Source: Paratissierella sp033809995
GTDB lineage: Bacteria > Bacillota > Clostridia > Tissierellales > Tissierellaceae
Length of the DNA stretch: 64,000 nucleotides
NCBI GenBank assembly: GCA_033809995.1
Contig: JAPXKQ010000001.1
Span: 105,139 to 169,138 of the forward strand
Direction: 5' to 3'
In this document: in pieces, positions 24,541 to 33,250 of the stretch
Layout: each line of letters starts with the position of its first letter
Numbering within the stretch: position 1 is the first letter of the stretch
Made by a program: the position numbers and the translations under genes
Notes under the pieces: model-generated
The model's input: the letters and a program-made list of their open reading frames with translations, nothing else
Databases searched by the model: none
What the model was told of the DNA's origin: nothing

Positions 24541-25386
24541 TTATTTAGGGATAACAGGAACCCATAACTCGTGTCTTGGCTTATGTTTTGGACCATAATA
24601 ACATTCTATACATGGTAAATTAGCAAATTCATAACCCGAAGTAGGAATCCATTCTGAATATAAACGTTTCCATGCATCTACAACATTAGGGAAAACCGCC
24701 CATGTGCTTTGTGGAATTATAAGGGTTTCCATATCATTAGGAACTTCACCTTCGTATCTTACTCCCATAAAGTAGTCAAATTCCTCATCTGTAATTGCTG
24801 CATCTTTCCCGCATATTCCTAGAATGCCTTCAAGCTTACATTTTGGATTTTCCCATGACATATCAATCAACTTTTGCATAAATCCATCTTTTTTTGCACA
24901 GTTCCAAAGTGTTGGAATTGTTTTAAATGCCCTGTTTGTTTTTACCTTTTTACTTTTACCTATTATTCTTAATTCAAAATCAAGGTTCTCAATTCTATAC
25001 TCCATTTCTACATCCCCTTTAATAGATATTTGAAAAGAGATTCGTGGAAAGGCTTTTAATTGTACTCCTTTATTACGAGCTTCAGATGGCTTTATTCCAT
25101 GTATCTTATGAAAAGCTCGTGCGAATGAGTCAGGAGATTCATATCCATATTTAATGGCAACATCTATAATACGAATATCAGTTTTTTGAATTTCAAAAGC
25201 AGCAAGTGTTATCCGTCTACGTCTAATATATTCTGAAAGGGATATGCCACTAATAGAGGAAAACATTCTTGAAAAATGATACTCTGAACAGTAAGCTTCT
25301 GCTGCAATTTTAGTATAATCTATCTCGTCATCTAGATGACTTTCAATGTAATCCAATGCACGATTCATTCTCTCCAACCAGTCCAT
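24541..25386 (-). CDS. AraC-family regulator with GyrI-like effector domain
   Basis: 281 residues. The N-terminal AraC helix-turn-helix pair covers residues 1-105 (DYTKIAAEAYCSEYHFSRMF and IIDVAIKYGYESPDSFARAFHK). The C-terminal half from about 125 is a GyrI-like small-molecule-binding domain (FELRIIGKSKKVKT, WAVFPN, LPCIECYYG, HELWVPV). Such proteins resemble Rob/BmrR-type multidrug sensors. No efflux pump is beside it, so the target is unknown. The start at 25386 has GAAAGAGGTG upstream. Confidence 0.9.
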   Translation of the reverse strand: MDWLERMNRALDYIESHLDDEIDYTKIAAEAYCSEYHFSRMFSSISGISLSEYIRRRRITLAAFEIQKTDIRIIDVAIKYGYESPDSFARAFHKIHGIKPSEARNKGVQLKAFPRISFQISIKGDVEMEYRIENLDFELRIIGKSKKVKTNRAFKTIPTLWNCAKKDGFMQKLIDMSWENPKCKLEGILGICGKDAAITDEEFDYFMGVRYEGEVPNDMETLIIPQSTWAVFPNVVDAWKRLYSEWIPTSGYEFANLPCIECYYGPKHKPRHELWVPVIPK

Positions 25387-25531
25387 GCCTTCACCTCTTT
25401 CTATATTTAATATACATGAAATAGAAATTTCAAAACCGACATTTCATGCACGAAATTGTAGGTTAGTCTTAAAAATAGTATCGATAAGTATATAAATATT
25501 ATATTTTAGCTATATTCGGAATTCGATTTAC

Positions 25532-25562
25532 TAAAATAAAAGGCGGTAATAGTACTGCTTTT
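25532..25562 (-). terminator. Terminator after the ABC-F gene
   Basis: Read leftward, AAAAGCAGTA pairs with TACCGCCTTTT (one bulge) and is followed by ATTTTAG. It lies 20 bases past the ABC-F stop. Confidence 0.65.
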
Positions 25563-25580
25563 ATACTATGAATGGGGATG

Positions 25581-27137
25581 TTAAACAATCTTAGTAGTCC
25601 AATTTTCACAATTCCAAATCTCTGTAGCTACATCATTATAAAACTCTGGTTCGTGAGAGATAAGGAGTATCCCGCCCTTATAAGCTTTCAATGCCCTCTT
25701 CAGTTCTTCTTTGGCTTCTACATCAAGATGATTTGTAGGCTCATCAAGGAGAAGTATATTTGTTTCTCTATTTAGGATTTTACAAAGCCTTACCTTTGCT
25801 TGCTCTCCTCCACTTAGTACCATAACCTTGGATTCTATGTGTTTTGTAGTAAGCCCACATTTAGCCAATGCAGCTCTTACCTCATATTGCATCCATCCAG
25901 GAAACTCGTGCCATATTTCTTCTATACATGTGTTATTATTATATTCCTTAATTTCTTGTTCAAAGTAGCCAATTTGAAGATTTTCACCAAGATTTACTTC
26001 ACCTGAATAGGGTTTTATTAGCCCCAATATGGATTTTAAAAGAGTAGTTTTTCCTAGTCCATTGGCTCCAACTAGGGCAATTCTTTGTCCTCTTTCCATA
26101 GAAATATTTAATGGCTTAGTAAGTGGTTCATTATATCCAATGACTAAATCCTTAGTTTCAAATATTACTCTTCCAGCTGTTCTACCTTCTTTAAAATTAA
26201 ATTCTGGCTTTGGTTTTTCACGTGCTAACTCAATTACATCCATCTTATCAAGTTTTTTCTGTCTTGACATGGCCATATTCCTTGTTGCAACTCTCGCCTT
26301 GTTTCTGGCAATGAAATCTTCTAATTCAGCTATTTCTTGTTGTTGCTTTTTATAGGCTGCTTCCAGTTGTTGTTTTTTAGCTTCATATACCTTTACAAAA
26401 TTGTCATAATCTCCTACATATCGTGTAAGTTCCATATCCTCTACATGGTAAATTAAGTTTACAACGTTATTTAGGAATGGGACATCGTGGGAAATCAACA
26501 AGAACGCATTTTCATATTCTTGAAGATATCTCTTTAGCCATACAATATGTTCTTCATCTAAATAGTTTGTAGGCTCATCTAGCATCAATATATCAGGCTT
26601 TTCAAGAAGCAATTTAGCCAATAGTACTTTAGTTCTCTGACCGCCACTTAAATCATTGACATCCTTGTCAAGTCCTATATCATCTAATCCCAATCCTCTT
26701 GCAGTTTCTTCAATCTTTGCATCTATAATATAAAAATCATTGTGGTCTAAGATATCTTGGATGGTACCTACATCTTCCAATAACGTAGCAAGCTCGTCTT
26801 CTGAAACATCACCCATTTTCATATAGATATCCTGCATTTCTTGCTCTAAGTCAAATAGATATTTAAAGGCATTTTTCAGTACATCACGGATAGTCATTCC
26901 TTTTTCTAAAACAGAATGTTGGTCCAAATAACCAACTCTAACTCTCTTTGCCCATTCTATTTGACCTTCATCAGGCTCCAATTTCCCTGTTATTATATTC
27001 ATAAATGAAGATTTACCTTCACCATTTGCTCCTATTAATCCAACATGCTCTCCTTTTAATAGTCTAAAGGAGACATTTTTTAATATTTCCCTGCCACCAT
27101 AGCTATGGCTCAGGTTTGTTACTGTTAAAATACTCAA
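25581..27137 (-). CDS. ABC-F family ATPase (YkpA/Uup-like, ribosome-associated)
   Basis: 518 residues with two ABC domains and no membrane segments. Domain 1: GANGEGKSS, LSGGQRTK, LMLDEPTNYLD. Linker about residues 235-310, rich in Lys/Glu/Gln and coiled. Domain 2: GANGLGKTT, LSGGEQAK, LLLDEPTNHLD. This is the soluble ABC-F class that acts on ribosomes in translation or antibiotic protection; there is no specific resistance evidence. I start it at TTG 27137 (AAAGG with eight-base spacing, then SILTVTNLSHSYGG) because an upstream in-frame start at 27179 would draw residues from the repeat island. Confidence 0.88.
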   Translation of the reverse strand: MSILTVTNLSHSYGGREILKNVSFRLLKGEHVGLIGANGEGKSSFMNIITGKLEPDEGQIEWAKRVRVGYLDQHSVLEKGMTIRDVLKNAFKYLFDLEQEMQDIYMKMGDVSEDELATLLEDVGTIQDILDHNDFYIIDAKIEETARGLGLDDIGLDKDVNDLSGGQRTKVLLAKLLLEKPDILMLDEPTNYLDEEHIVWLKRYLQEYENAFLLISHDVPFLNNVVNLIYHVEDMELTRYVGDYDNFVKVYEAKKQQLEAAYKKQQQEIAELEDFIARNKARVATRNMAMSRQKKLDKMDVIELAREKPKPEFNFKEGRTAGRVIFETKDLVIGYNEPLTKPLNISMERGQRIALVGANGLGKTTLLKSILGLIKPYSGEVNLGENLQIGYFEQEIKEYNNNTCIEEIWHEFPGWMQYEVRAALAKCGLTTKHIESKVMVLSGGEQAKVRLCKILNRETNILLLDEPTNHLDVEAKEELKRALKAYKGGILLISHEPEFYNDVATEIWNCENWTTKIV

Positions 27138-27310
27138 ATAAATCAACCTTTCTGGCAATTGACAGTGTACAGTTGACAATTGAAAATTATTACAGTAATC
27201 ATTCTGGGTCTTTAAATGAGGAGATCTTTCGACAAGCTCAGGATGACGTAAGTGCTAATTTTGGGTCTTTTTTTCATTGTCAATTGTCAATTGTCAATTT
27301 TCAATTTGCA
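27138..27310. repeat. Dispersed intergenic repeat island (copy 4, short)
   Basis: This holds CAATTGACAGTGTACAGTTGAC, a core with GAGGAGATCTTTCGACAAGCTCAGGATGACG, and a mirror-image TTGTCAATTGTCAATTG run. It shares the GAGATC...CAGGATGAC end and the GACAATTGAC filler with the other islands. It abuts the ABC-F ribosome-binding site. Confidence 0.75.
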
Positions 27311-27359
27311 TTATCCTTACTATTTTATATATTTTTTGAGTAATTATCAATACTTAAGT

Positions 27360-27403
27360 AAAGAATAATTAAAGAATAATTAAAGAATAATTAAAGAATA
27401 ATT
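27360..27403 (+). repeat. Four tandem copies of an 11-bp unit
   Basis: AAAGAATAATT is repeated four times exactly at 27360-27403, about 25 bases upstream of the helicase promoter -35. It is one near-helical-turn phased A/T tract and could act as an UP-like or curved element. Confidence 0.85.
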
Positions 27404-27428
27404 AATAGTTATGTAGTTAATATTTTCC

Positions 27429-27457
27429 TTGCATTTTGTGGGTATTATATATATACT
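27429..27457 (+). promoter_or_regulatory. Promoter of the DEAD-box helicase gene
   Basis: TTGCAT (27429-27434), a 17-base spacer and TATACT (27452-27457) give a good vegetative promoter, with start of transcription near 27464 and a leader of about 30 bases including AAGGAGG (27474-27480). Confidence 0.65.
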
Positions 27458-27493
27458 TAATAGGTTAAAGATTAAGGAGGACGAATAGATTTA

Positions 27494-29116
27494 ATGGAAA
27501 AATTACGATTTGAAGAGATGAATTTATCAGATGACATACAAAGGGGAATACAAGAATTAGGATTTGAAGAAATGACCCCTATTCAGGAAAGGTCTATACC
27601 AATATTATTACAAGGAAGGGATATCATAGGGCAAGCACAAACAGGGACGGGAAAGACAGCTGCCTTTGGTATTCCTATACTTGAAATGTGTGATACCAAT
27701 GACAAAACTATACAGGCTTTAGTTTTATGTCCAACAAGGGAGTTATCCATACAAGTTGCTGAAGAGATTAGTAAATTGGGTAGATTTAAACGGGGACTAC
27801 AAGTATTGCCAGTATATGGCGGGCAACCTATTGAAAGACAGCTTCGAGCTTTAAAAAAGGGTGTTCAAATTGTAATAGGAACACCTGGTAGAGTAATAGA
27901 CCATATTAAAAGAAAAACAATCAAAACAGACAATATAAAGATGATGATACTAGATGAAGCGGATGAAATGTTTGATATGGGTTTTAGGGATGATATTGAG
28001 CTTGTAATGAATACATTGCCTGAAGAAAGACAGACAATATTCTTCTCAGCTACAATGCCACAAGAAATAGTTGGATTTGCATCAAGATATCAAAGAAACC
28101 CTGAATTAATAAAGGTTGTTCACAAAGAGCTAACAGTACCAAAGGTAGAACAATGTTACTTTGAATTAAAAGAACATATGAAGACGGAAATATTAAGCAG
28201 ATTGATAGATATGTACAACCCAAGATTGACTGTGGTATTTTGCAATACTAAGAAAAAAGTTGATGAACTTACTGCTGAGTTACAAAGCAGGGGATATTTT
28301 GCTGATGGATTACATGGAGACTTGAAACAATCTCAAAGGGATACCGTAATGGGTAAATTTAGGAAAGGTACAATTGATATATTGGTAGCTACAGATGTTG
28401 CTGCAAGAGGACTAGACGTAGACGATGTGGACCTTGTAATCAACTATGATATGCCGCAGGATGAGGAGTACTATGTTCATAGAATTGGTAGAACTGCTAG
28501 AGCTGGTAGAGAAGGCGCTGCTTTTAGCTTTGTAGCAGGAAGGGATATTTATAAATTAAAGGATATCCAAAAATATACGAAAACTAAGATTGAAAGAAGA
28601 GACTTACCAACTCTTAAGGATATAGAAGAAAGATACACTTCCAGTATGTTAGAAAAAATTAAGGAGGAAGTGGATAAGGGTGATTTATCCAAGTATGAAA
28701 AGATTGTGGATTCATTACTTCAAGATGATTATACTTCCTTTGATATAGCTGCTGCACTTCTTAAATTTTATATGCAAGAAAATAGGCTAGAAGGTCATGA
28801 AGAGCTTGATATGGTTGACTACGGTGGCAAGCTAAGAAGTAGTGGTGGAGGTAAGAAAACTGGTGCTGGTGGTATGGTCAGATTATATATCAACATTGGA
28901 AAGAGAAAAGGTGCTAGTCCAAGACATATATTGTCAGCTTTGCTACAGGAGACTAACTTAAATAAACATTTAATTGGAAATATTGATATGTATGATAAAT
29001 TCACATTTGTTGAAGTCCCTTCGGAATATGGTGAATTTGTGGTGGATAATCTATCGGATAAACGTATTAAAGGTACCAAAGTAAAGGTTGAAATAGCAAA
29101 TCCTAAAAATAGATAA
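27494..29116 (+). CDS. DEAD-box ATP-dependent RNA helicase with DbpA-type RNA-binding domain
   Basis: 540 residues. Helicase core motifs in order: Q motif near GFEEMTPIQ, AQTGTGKT, PTRELSIQ, GTPGRV, DEAD, SAT, then ARGLDVDDVDLV and HRIGRTARAG. The C-terminus (about 455-540: GAGGMVRLYINIGKRKG, HILSALLQE, FVEVPSEYGEFV) is a DbpA-type RNA-binding fold; in E. coli and B. subtilis DbpA/YxiN this domain targets 23S rRNA. A role in ribosome assembly is therefore likely. It is single-gene, with promoter at 27429 and terminator at 29135. A decayed partial copy of its 3' end sits at 39037. Confidence 0.92.
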   Translation: MEKLRFEEMNLSDDIQRGIQELGFEEMTPIQERSIPILLQGRDIIGQAQTGTGKTAAFGIPILEMCDTNDKTIQALVLCPTRELSIQVAEEISKLGRFKRGLQVLPVYGGQPIERQLRALKKGVQIVIGTPGRVIDHIKRKTIKTDNIKMMILDEADEMFDMGFRDDIELVMNTLPEERQTIFFSATMPQEIVGFASRYQRNPELIKVVHKELTVPKVEQCYFELKEHMKTEILSRLIDMYNPRLTVVFCNTKKKVDELTAELQSRGYFADGLHGDLKQSQRDTVMGKFRKGTIDILVATDVAARGLDVDDVDLVINYDMPQDEEYYVHRIGRTARAGREGAAFSFVAGRDIYKLKDIQKYTKTKIERRDLPTLKDIEERYTSSMLEKIKEEVDKGDLSKYEKIVDSLLQDDYTSFDIAAALLKFYMQENRLEGHEELDMVDYGGKLRSSGGGKKTGAGGMVRLYINIGKRKGASPRHILSALLQETNLNKHLIGNIDMYDKFTFVEVPSEYGEFVVDNLSDKRIKGTKVKVEIANPKNR

Positions 29117-29134
29117 ATAAATATTATGGAAGCT

Positions 29135-29178
29135 AATGCTCTTTATGATGGTAGTTCGAAGTCAAAAGAGCATTTTTT
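29135..29178 (+). terminator. Terminator after the helicase gene
   Basis: AATGCTCTT (29135-29143) pairs with AAGAGCATT (29166-29174) across a 22-base loop, followed by a T-run. Confidence 0.8.
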
Positions 29179-29210
29179 CATTTAACAAAGTACAATATAG
29201 GAGGGAGAAA

Positions 29211-30374
29211 ATGGCTACAGTTAAGGATATCCTATCTATTCCAGCTTTAAGAAAGCTAAGGGTTATTGGTGGAGAACAAGGGTTAAATAAGAGGGTCTCG
29301 TATGTAACTGTAATGGAGGTCCCTGATATAGTAAAATGGCTGAAAGGCAATGATTTTATAATTACCAGCCTCTATGCATTTAAAGATGATATTAAGGAGC
29401 AGATTGAATTAATAGATAAATTAGCAGATGCTCGTTGTTCATGTTTGGCAATTAAAACAGGTTCTTATGTAAAGGAATTGGATAAGTTAATAATTGAAAG
29501 GGCAGATTGTAGAGGACTGGTTTTAGTTGAAATCCCCAGTGAAACTACATATATTGAGATAATTGTCAATGCCATGGATAAAATCCTTGAAGATAGAGAT
29601 ATAGATTTTATGATTGAAAAATATATGAAAGATATTATCTTCAATAATTATGATGATTATGAAATCATACTTGAAAGAGGGAAACTTTTAGGATTTAATA
29701 TTAGAGATAGTCATACCTTAGCCATAACTTTAAGTATTAACAGTAAAGCAACCGATAAAGATATAGATTTATTAAGGAGAACTTCAAAGAAGATTGCCAA
29801 GGAAAGTGATATGTTATTAAAGTTTACATACAATCCTGTAGTGACAGTGGGAAAAAGATCGACAATACTATTCTTTACCAATGAGGAAAAGGATATCAGG
29901 AATAATCTTCAAAATATCTTTAAAATGATAAATAAATATATCAATGAAGATAAATTAAAAGATATAAAGGTAGGAGTTGGGTCCATAGGAAAAGGATTAG
30001 ATTCCCTGAAGGCATCATATTTTAATTCATTAGAAGTTTTAAAGTTGGGTAAGGTATTTAAGACTGAAGAATTTATGTACCTCTATGATGAATTAAAGGT
30101 TTATCTGGTTTTGGAAAAATTTTTAAGGGAGAATGGTCATAAGATTTTCGACGACATCTATAGAGAAATGGATGATGAGCTATTATTAACATTGGAGACA
30201 TTTTATTCCAATAATATGGACATCGTTGAAACAGGTAAAGAACTATTTATTCATAAGAATACTGTAAGATATCGATTGAAGAAGATTAAGGATATAACTG
30301 GATATGACACTAGTATATTTGAACACAATTTCAACTTATATTTATTTTTATTATATACAAAGATTAGGCATTAA
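29211..30374 (+). CDS. PucR-family transcriptional regulator of the downstream pyrimidine-catabolism operon
   Basis: 387 residues. The N-terminal PucR domain (TVKDILSIPALRKLRVIGGEQGL, VMEVPDIVKWL, about 1-120) senses a metabolite; the C-terminal helix-turn-helix (ETFYSNNMDIVETGKELFIHKNTVRYRLKKI, near 335-370) is the PucR_HTH type. B. subtilis PucR activates purine/allantoin catabolism. Here it precedes genes for carbamoyl-amino-acid and dihydroorotate breakdown, so I infer control of orotate or ureido-compound use. ATG 29211 follows GGAGGGAG. A terminator separates it from the operon, so the operon has its own promoter. Confidence 0.9.
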   Translation: MATVKDILSIPALRKLRVIGGEQGLNKRVSYVTVMEVPDIVKWLKGNDFIITSLYAFKDDIKEQIELIDKLADARCSCLAIKTGSYVKELDKLIIERADCRGLVLVEIPSETTYIEIIVNAMDKILEDRDIDFMIEKYMKDIIFNNYDDYEIILERGKLLGFNIRDSHTLAITLSINSKATDKDIDLLRRTSKKIAKESDMLLKFTYNPVVTVGKRSTILFFTNEEKDIRNNLQNIFKMINKYINEDKLKDIKVGVGSIGKGLDSLKASYFNSLEVLKLGKVFKTEEFMYLYDELKVYLVLEKFLRENGHKIFDDIYREMDDELLLTLETFYSNNMDIVETGKELFIHKNTVRYRLKKIKDITGYDTSIFEHNFNLYLFLLYTKIRH

Positions 30375-30407
30375 CCCTAGGATAAAAAAGGTCCTAGGGT
30401 ATTTTTT
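30374..30407 (+). terminator. Terminator after the PucR-type gene
   Basis: ACCCTAGGA (30374-30382) pairs with TCCTAGGGT (30392-30400), then A and six T. Confidence 0.9.
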
Positions 30408-30450
30408 ATCTAATGGAAAACCCATTGCTACAAATAATAGGTGGTAACTT

Positions 30451-30491
30451 TGTACACCTGTACATATTTAAACTAAAAAAAGTATGATAAT
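30451..30491 (+). promoter_or_regulatory. Candidate PucR-type operator and promoter before the orotate operon
   Basis: TGTACA (30451-30456), CC, TGTACA (30459-30464) is a symmetric site about 40 bases upstream of the start predicted from a TATGAT/GATAAT-like -10 at 30483-30491. There is no good -35, as expected for an activated promoter. The link to the PucR protein is inference. Confidence 0.4.
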
Positions 30492-30557
30492 ATTTTAATT
30501 AAGCCTGGATGAAATAGTTTTCCAGATTACAAAATCAATAATAAGGGGGTGAAAAAA

Positions 30558-31769
30558 ATGAACTTAGAAAAGTCAACAGACTATTTAAATCATGTTATGG
30601 GTAGATTTTACTCCATTGGCATTGATGAAAATGGCGGGGTAACCAGATTAGCATATTCTAAAGAAGAAGATCAGATGCATGATGAGCTTTCTCAAATTGG
30701 GAAAGAGGAAGGATATATAGTAAGTACTGATGAAGTTGGGAATACGTTTTTAAGTATTGATGAATATGAAGAATACTATTTAGTAGGTTCACATTTGGAC
30801 TCTGTAGTAAATGGCGGAAGGTTTGATGGTGTATTAGGAGTTGCCGTAGGATTGTTGTTGCTCAAGATAATAAAGGAGAATAATCTTAAAATTCCTTTGA
30901 AGATAGCTGCCTTTAGATGTGAGGAATCAAGTAATTTCATGAAGAGTACACTCGGAAGTGGACTGATTACCGAGGAATGTAATCCAAAGTATTTTGAAAC
31001 TCTTAAGTCTAGGAATGGAGAAGGGTTGAGAGAGATTTTTGCTAATAGAGGATATAGTGAATCTCCAAAAAAAATTAAAGGAGTTAAGAGCTATTTAGAA
31101 CTCCATATTGAGCAAGGCAGAATCTTAGAGAATGAGAATCTTAAAATTGGAATAGTAACTGCAATTGCAGGCAATATAAGGTTACGGGTTAGAATTAAGG
31201 GAGTAGCAGAACATTCTGGTGCTACACCAATGAATCTAAGGCAAGATGCACTTTGTGGTGCAGCAGAGATTATCTCAGGTATTGAAAGAATTGGACAAGG
31301 GGATTTTACCAAAAGTGCAGTAACTACGGTGGGAGTTATAGAAAATTTTCCAAATTCTATAAATGTAGTACCTGGCGAAGTAGCTCTATCAGTGGACATA
31401 AGAGACGGGGATAACGCTAATATGGAAGACATTAGAATTCAGACTGAAAAATTGATTAGTGAAGTATGTGAAAAAAGAAATTTATCCTATGATTTGCAAT
31501 TGATTTCTTCCACAGAGGCTGTAAAATTAGATAAGAAACTAAATCAAGAACTTTCTAGTATTGCTGAAAAGCTTGGAATAAAGCATAAAATAATGCCAAG
31601 TGGTGCAGGCCATGATGCCATGAAATTAGCAAGTATAACTAAAAGTGGAATGATTTTTATTCCTTGTAAAGGAGGTGTAAGTCATAATCCTGAAGAAGAT
31701 GCAAAAGTTGAAGATGCAGCAATTGGTGCAATGATAATCTTAGAATATTTGAAAGGAGGGCTAAAATGA
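30558..31769 (+). CDS. M20-family N-carbamoyl-amino-acid amidohydrolase, likely N-carbamoyl-aspartate hydrolase (ureidosuccinase)
   Basis: 403 residues of the allantoate amidohydrolase/L-carbamoylase family. Metal-site motifs: GSHLDSVVNGGRFDGVLG, FRCEESSNF and LELHIEQGRILE; the dimerisation domain is in the middle (GVAEHSGATPM). The family hydrolyses N-carbamoyl groups to amine, CO2 and NH3. Adjacent dihydroorotase makes N-carbamoyl-L-aspartate and a downstream aspartase consumes aspartate, so this enzyme is best read as ureidosuccinase; allantoate and beta-ureidopropionate are the alternatives. ATG 30558 follows AAGGGGGTG. Its stop overlaps the next start. Confidence 0.85.
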   Translation: MNLEKSTDYLNHVMGRFYSIGIDENGGVTRLAYSKEEDQMHDELSQIGKEEGYIVSTDEVGNTFLSIDEYEEYYLVGSHLDSVVNGGRFDGVLGVAVGLLLLKIIKENNLKIPLKIAAFRCEESSNFMKSTLGSGLITEECNPKYFETLKSRNGEGLREIFANRGYSESPKKIKGVKSYLELHIEQGRILENENLKIGIVTAIAGNIRLRVRIKGVAEHSGATPMNLRQDALCGAAEIISGIERIGQGDFTKSAVTTVGVIENFPNSINVVPGEVALSVDIRDGDNANMEDIRIQTEKLISEVCEKRNLSYDLQLISSTEAVKLDKKLNQELSSIAEKLGIKHKIMPSGAGHDAMKLASITKSGMIFIPCKGGVSHNPEEDAKVEDAAIGAMIILEYLKGGLK

Positions 31770-33031
31770 TAATAAAAAATGGAAGAGTTATAGATCCAAG
31801 CACTGGTCTAGATGAGAAAATAGATTTGCTAATCAAGGATGGAAAGATTAAGGATATGGGTAAATTTGATGATATCAATGATGAAGAATTCATTGATGCT
31901 GAAGGATTTATAGTTGCTCCAGGACTTGTAGACATTCATGTCCATTTTAGGGAGCCAGGATTTACCTATAAAGAGGATATTCAGACAGGTTCAGATGCTG
32001 CTGCTGCAGGAGGTTTCACTACTGTTATTGCAATGGCAAATACTAACCCAATAATAGATAATGAAGAGACGCTGAAATTTGTATTAGAGGAAATGAAAAA
32101 ATCAAAGATAAATGTTTATACTGTAGCAGCAGTTACCAAGGGATTTAAAGGTGAAGAATTAGTTGATATGGAAAAACTCCATGAATTAGGAGCTGTAGGA
32201 TTTAGTGAAGATGGTATACCTATAAATAATGAAAAGACAATCCTTAAGGCAATGTTAAAAGCGAAAGCATTAAATGTGCCACTAAGTTTTCATGAAGAAA
32301 GCCCTAATTTAATCGGATTTCCTGGGATAAATGATGGTAAGGTTGCTGAGAAATTAGGAATTAAAGGTGCACCAGGTGCATCAGAGGACATTATGGTGGC
32401 ACGAGATGCTATGCTTGCTTTATACACAGGGGCTACCATTGATATACAACATATAAGTTCTGGAAATTCTGCTGATATGGTTAGATTTATTAAAGGCTTG
32501 GGAGCAAATGTATATGCTGAAGTTACTCCCCACCACTTTTCACTGACAGAGGATGCAGTATTGGAACATGGGACATTGGCAAAAATGAATCCTCCACTCC
32601 GAACTGAATATGATAGATTAAGGATTATTGAGGGTTTAAAGGACGATACAATTGAAATTATCGCTACAGATCATGCACCCCATAGTTCAGAGGAAAAAAA
32701 TAAGGAGCTAACAAAAGCACCTAGTGGAATAATAGGTCTTGAAACCTCGTTATCACTGGGAATTACTAATTTAGTCAGAAAAGGTCACTTATCTCTTATA
32801 AAATTACTTGAGAAAATGACCATCAATCCTGCAAAGCTTTATAATTTAGAATGTGGAACCTTAAGTATTGGTTCAAAGGCTGATATTGTAATATTTGATG
32901 AAGATGAGTCTTATGTAGTAGAAGGATTTAAGTCAAAATCCTCTAACTCTCCATTTATAGGAGAAACCCTTTACGGTAGGATAAAATACACTATTTGTGA
33001 TGGAAATATTGTATATAAAAATTTAGGATAG
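31766..33031 (+). CDS. pyrC: Dihydroorotase
   Basis: 421 residues, type I amidohydrolase. It interconverts dihydroorotate and N-carbamoyl-L-aspartate. Zinc motifs DIHVHFREPG, QHISSG and ATDHAPHSSEEK are intact; KEDIQTGSDAAAAGGFTTV is typical of dihydroorotase rather than hydantoinase. It overlaps the carbamoylase by four bases (ATGA). No pyrB, pyrE or pyrF lies beside it, while a transporter, aspartase and malic enzyme do, so the flow is probably ring opening for catabolism, not UMP synthesis. Confidence 0.88.
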   Translation: MIIKNGRVIDPSTGLDEKIDLLIKDGKIKDMGKFDDINDEEFIDAEGFIVAPGLVDIHVHFREPGFTYKEDIQTGSDAAAAGGFTTVIAMANTNPIIDNEETLKFVLEEMKKSKINVYTVAAVTKGFKGEELVDMEKLHELGAVGFSEDGIPINNEKTILKAMLKAKALNVPLSFHEESPNLIGFPGINDGKVAEKLGIKGAPGASEDIMVARDAMLALYTGATIDIQHISSGNSADMVRFIKGLGANVYAEVTPHHFSLTEDAVLEHGTLAKMNPPLRTEYDRLRIIEGLKDDTIEIIATDHAPHSSEEKNKELTKAPSGIIGLETSLSLGITNLVRKGHLSLIKLLEKMTINPAKLYNLECGTLSIGSKADIVIFDEDESYVVEGFKSKSSNSPFIGETLYGRIKYTICDGNIVYKNLG

Positions 33032-33043
33032 GAGGGTATAAAA

Positions 33044-33250
33044 ATGAATCATAAGTTAATTTTAAGTATTTTTGTAGTATTATTATTGTTGGCAATGATA
33101 CCTTTTTCGTTTACAGCCAGTCCAGAACCATATATATTTGGATGGTTACCAATGCCCCTATTATATTGGTGGATATTGATGATTATAAATCTTATTTTTA
33201 TACTTTGGGTAGCAAAAAAATTTACTGACAGTGCTAAGGAGGAAAAATAA
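33044..33250 (+). CDS. DUF3311 small membrane protein, symporter partner
   Basis: 68 residues, two transmembrane helices (about 4-22 and 37-57) with WLPMPLLYWW between them, the DUF3311 pattern. The family is nearly always found directly upstream of a sodium:solute symporter, as here (stop and start share one base). It is probably a small accessory subunit of that transporter. Confidence 0.85.
   Translation: MNHKLILSIFVVLLLLAMIPFSFTASPEPYIFGWLPMPLLYWWILMIINLIFILWVAKKFTDSAKEEK

Noticed and set aside
27138..27179. Upstream start of the ABC-F protein
   Set aside because: The extra 14 residues come from the repeat island, and TTG 27137 has a proper ribosome site and matches the family start.
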